Shown piece after piece: positions 4,825 through 5,047 of a stretch of 5,047 bases of DNA. Where the stretch lies: positions 1 through 5,047 of the forward strand of contig JAZLDV010000133.1 of the NCBI GenBank assembly GCA_045614925.1. Reading direction: 5' to 3'. The stretch comes from JAZLDV01 sp045614925 (GTDB lineage Bacteria; Bacillota_I; Bacilli_A; Erysipelotrichales; Coprobacillaceae). How positions within the stretch are numbered: the first letter of the stretch is position 1; every line of letters starts with the position of its first letter. The notes under the pieces are model-generated. The model saw nothing but the letters and a program-made list of their open reading frames with translations, was not told the origin of the DNA and did no database searches. The translations under genes and the position numbers were made by a program.

Positions 4825-4859
4825 AAAAAATGAATTTTTTTAAATTTTTTTCATTTTTT
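4825..4859. repeat. A/T-tract inverted repeat, possible second terminator or UP element
   Basis: AAAAAATGAA (4825-4834) is perfectly inverted as TTCATTTTTT (4850-4859), separated by 15 bases of only A and T. It ends two bases before the -35 of the tRNA promoter. Pure A/T tracts in this position often act as UP elements at stable-RNA promoters; a weak back-up hairpin for the preceding terminator is the alternative. Confidence 0.45.
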
Positions 4860-4861
4860 TA

Positions 4862-4890
4862 TTGACGAACATATTTTTACATGATATTAT
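4862..4890 (+). promoter_or_regulatory. Promoter of the tRNA cluster
   Basis: TTGACG (4862-4867) and TATTAT (4885-4890) sit at a 17-base spacing, with TGA before the -10 making it an extended type, and A/T tracts directly upstream. Transcription would begin near 4897, about 12 bases before the mature 5' end of the first tRNA. Confidence 0.85.
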
Positions 4891-4908
4891 GTATGAGCAC
4901 TAAGCGAT

Positions 4909-4984
4909 GGAGGTTTAGCTCAGTTGGGAGAGCATCTGCCTTACAAGCAGAGGGTCAGCGGTTCGAGTCCGTTAACCTCCACCA
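4909..4984 (+). tRNA. tRNA-Val (anticodon UAC), CCA encoded
   Basis: The 76-base cloverleaf is complete. The acceptor stem is GGAGGTT with AACCTCC, the D-arm is AGCTCAGTTGGGAGAGC, and the anticodon stem TCTGC/GCAGA encloses loop CTTACAA with anticodon TAC (4942-4944). A five-base variable loop precedes a T-arm with the standard GTTCGAGTC, and the 3' end is ACCA with CCA genomically encoded. It reads GUA and, with modified U34, other Val codons. It is first in a tRNA cluster that continues beyond the window. Confidence 0.97.
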
Positions 4985-4991
4985 TTAATAC

Positions 4992-5047
<56 letters not shown>

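Overview
The window is very AT-rich, with TTA/CAA/AAA-biased codons, strong GGAGG ribosome binding sites, a SAM-I (S-box) riboswitch and compact hairpin-plus-U-run terminators. Together these point to a low-GC Bacillota (Firmicutes) chromosome. TGG codes for Trp in the usual way, so a Mollicutes-type code is not indicated. Erysipelotrichia/Coprobacillus-like bacteria are a plausible home, but this is inference from overall flavour.

Layout. Positions 1-1047 (+) hold the 3' part of a sodium-coupled dicarboxylate/amino acid symporter gene, closed by a long hairpin terminator. A gene-free gap of about 280 bp follows, with one isolated inverted repeat and the terminator of the next, convergent gene. 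On the minus strand, read right to left, come an nfu/NifU-like Fe-S scaffold gene and mscL (stop and start overlapping as TAATG), a consensus promoter lying inside a long inverted repeat, a 40-codon small ORF, a SAM-I riboswitch with its antiterminator and terminator, metK, the metK terminator and hpf (long-form hibernation factor) with its own terminator. Diverging from nfu on the plus strand is a single-S1-domain protein of the GSP13/CvfD type. It is followed by its terminator, a strong promoter, tRNA-Val(UAC) and a truncated tRNA-Thr(UGU).

How it works together. Most genes are housekeeping units with separate signals. The best-resolved regulation is at metK: the product SAM should bind the leader RNA, free the terminator hairpin and stop transcription. 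The less ordinary points are (i) a small ORF that ends five bases before the riboswitch P1 helix, so a ribosome at its stop codon could overlap the aptamer; (ii) the inverted repeat that contains this transcript's -10 and brackets its -35, and which could also be the mscL terminator; and (iii) the loss of the substrate-binding arginine in the symporter. I see no mobile element, CRISPR array, defence system or other clearly new multi-gene system here.
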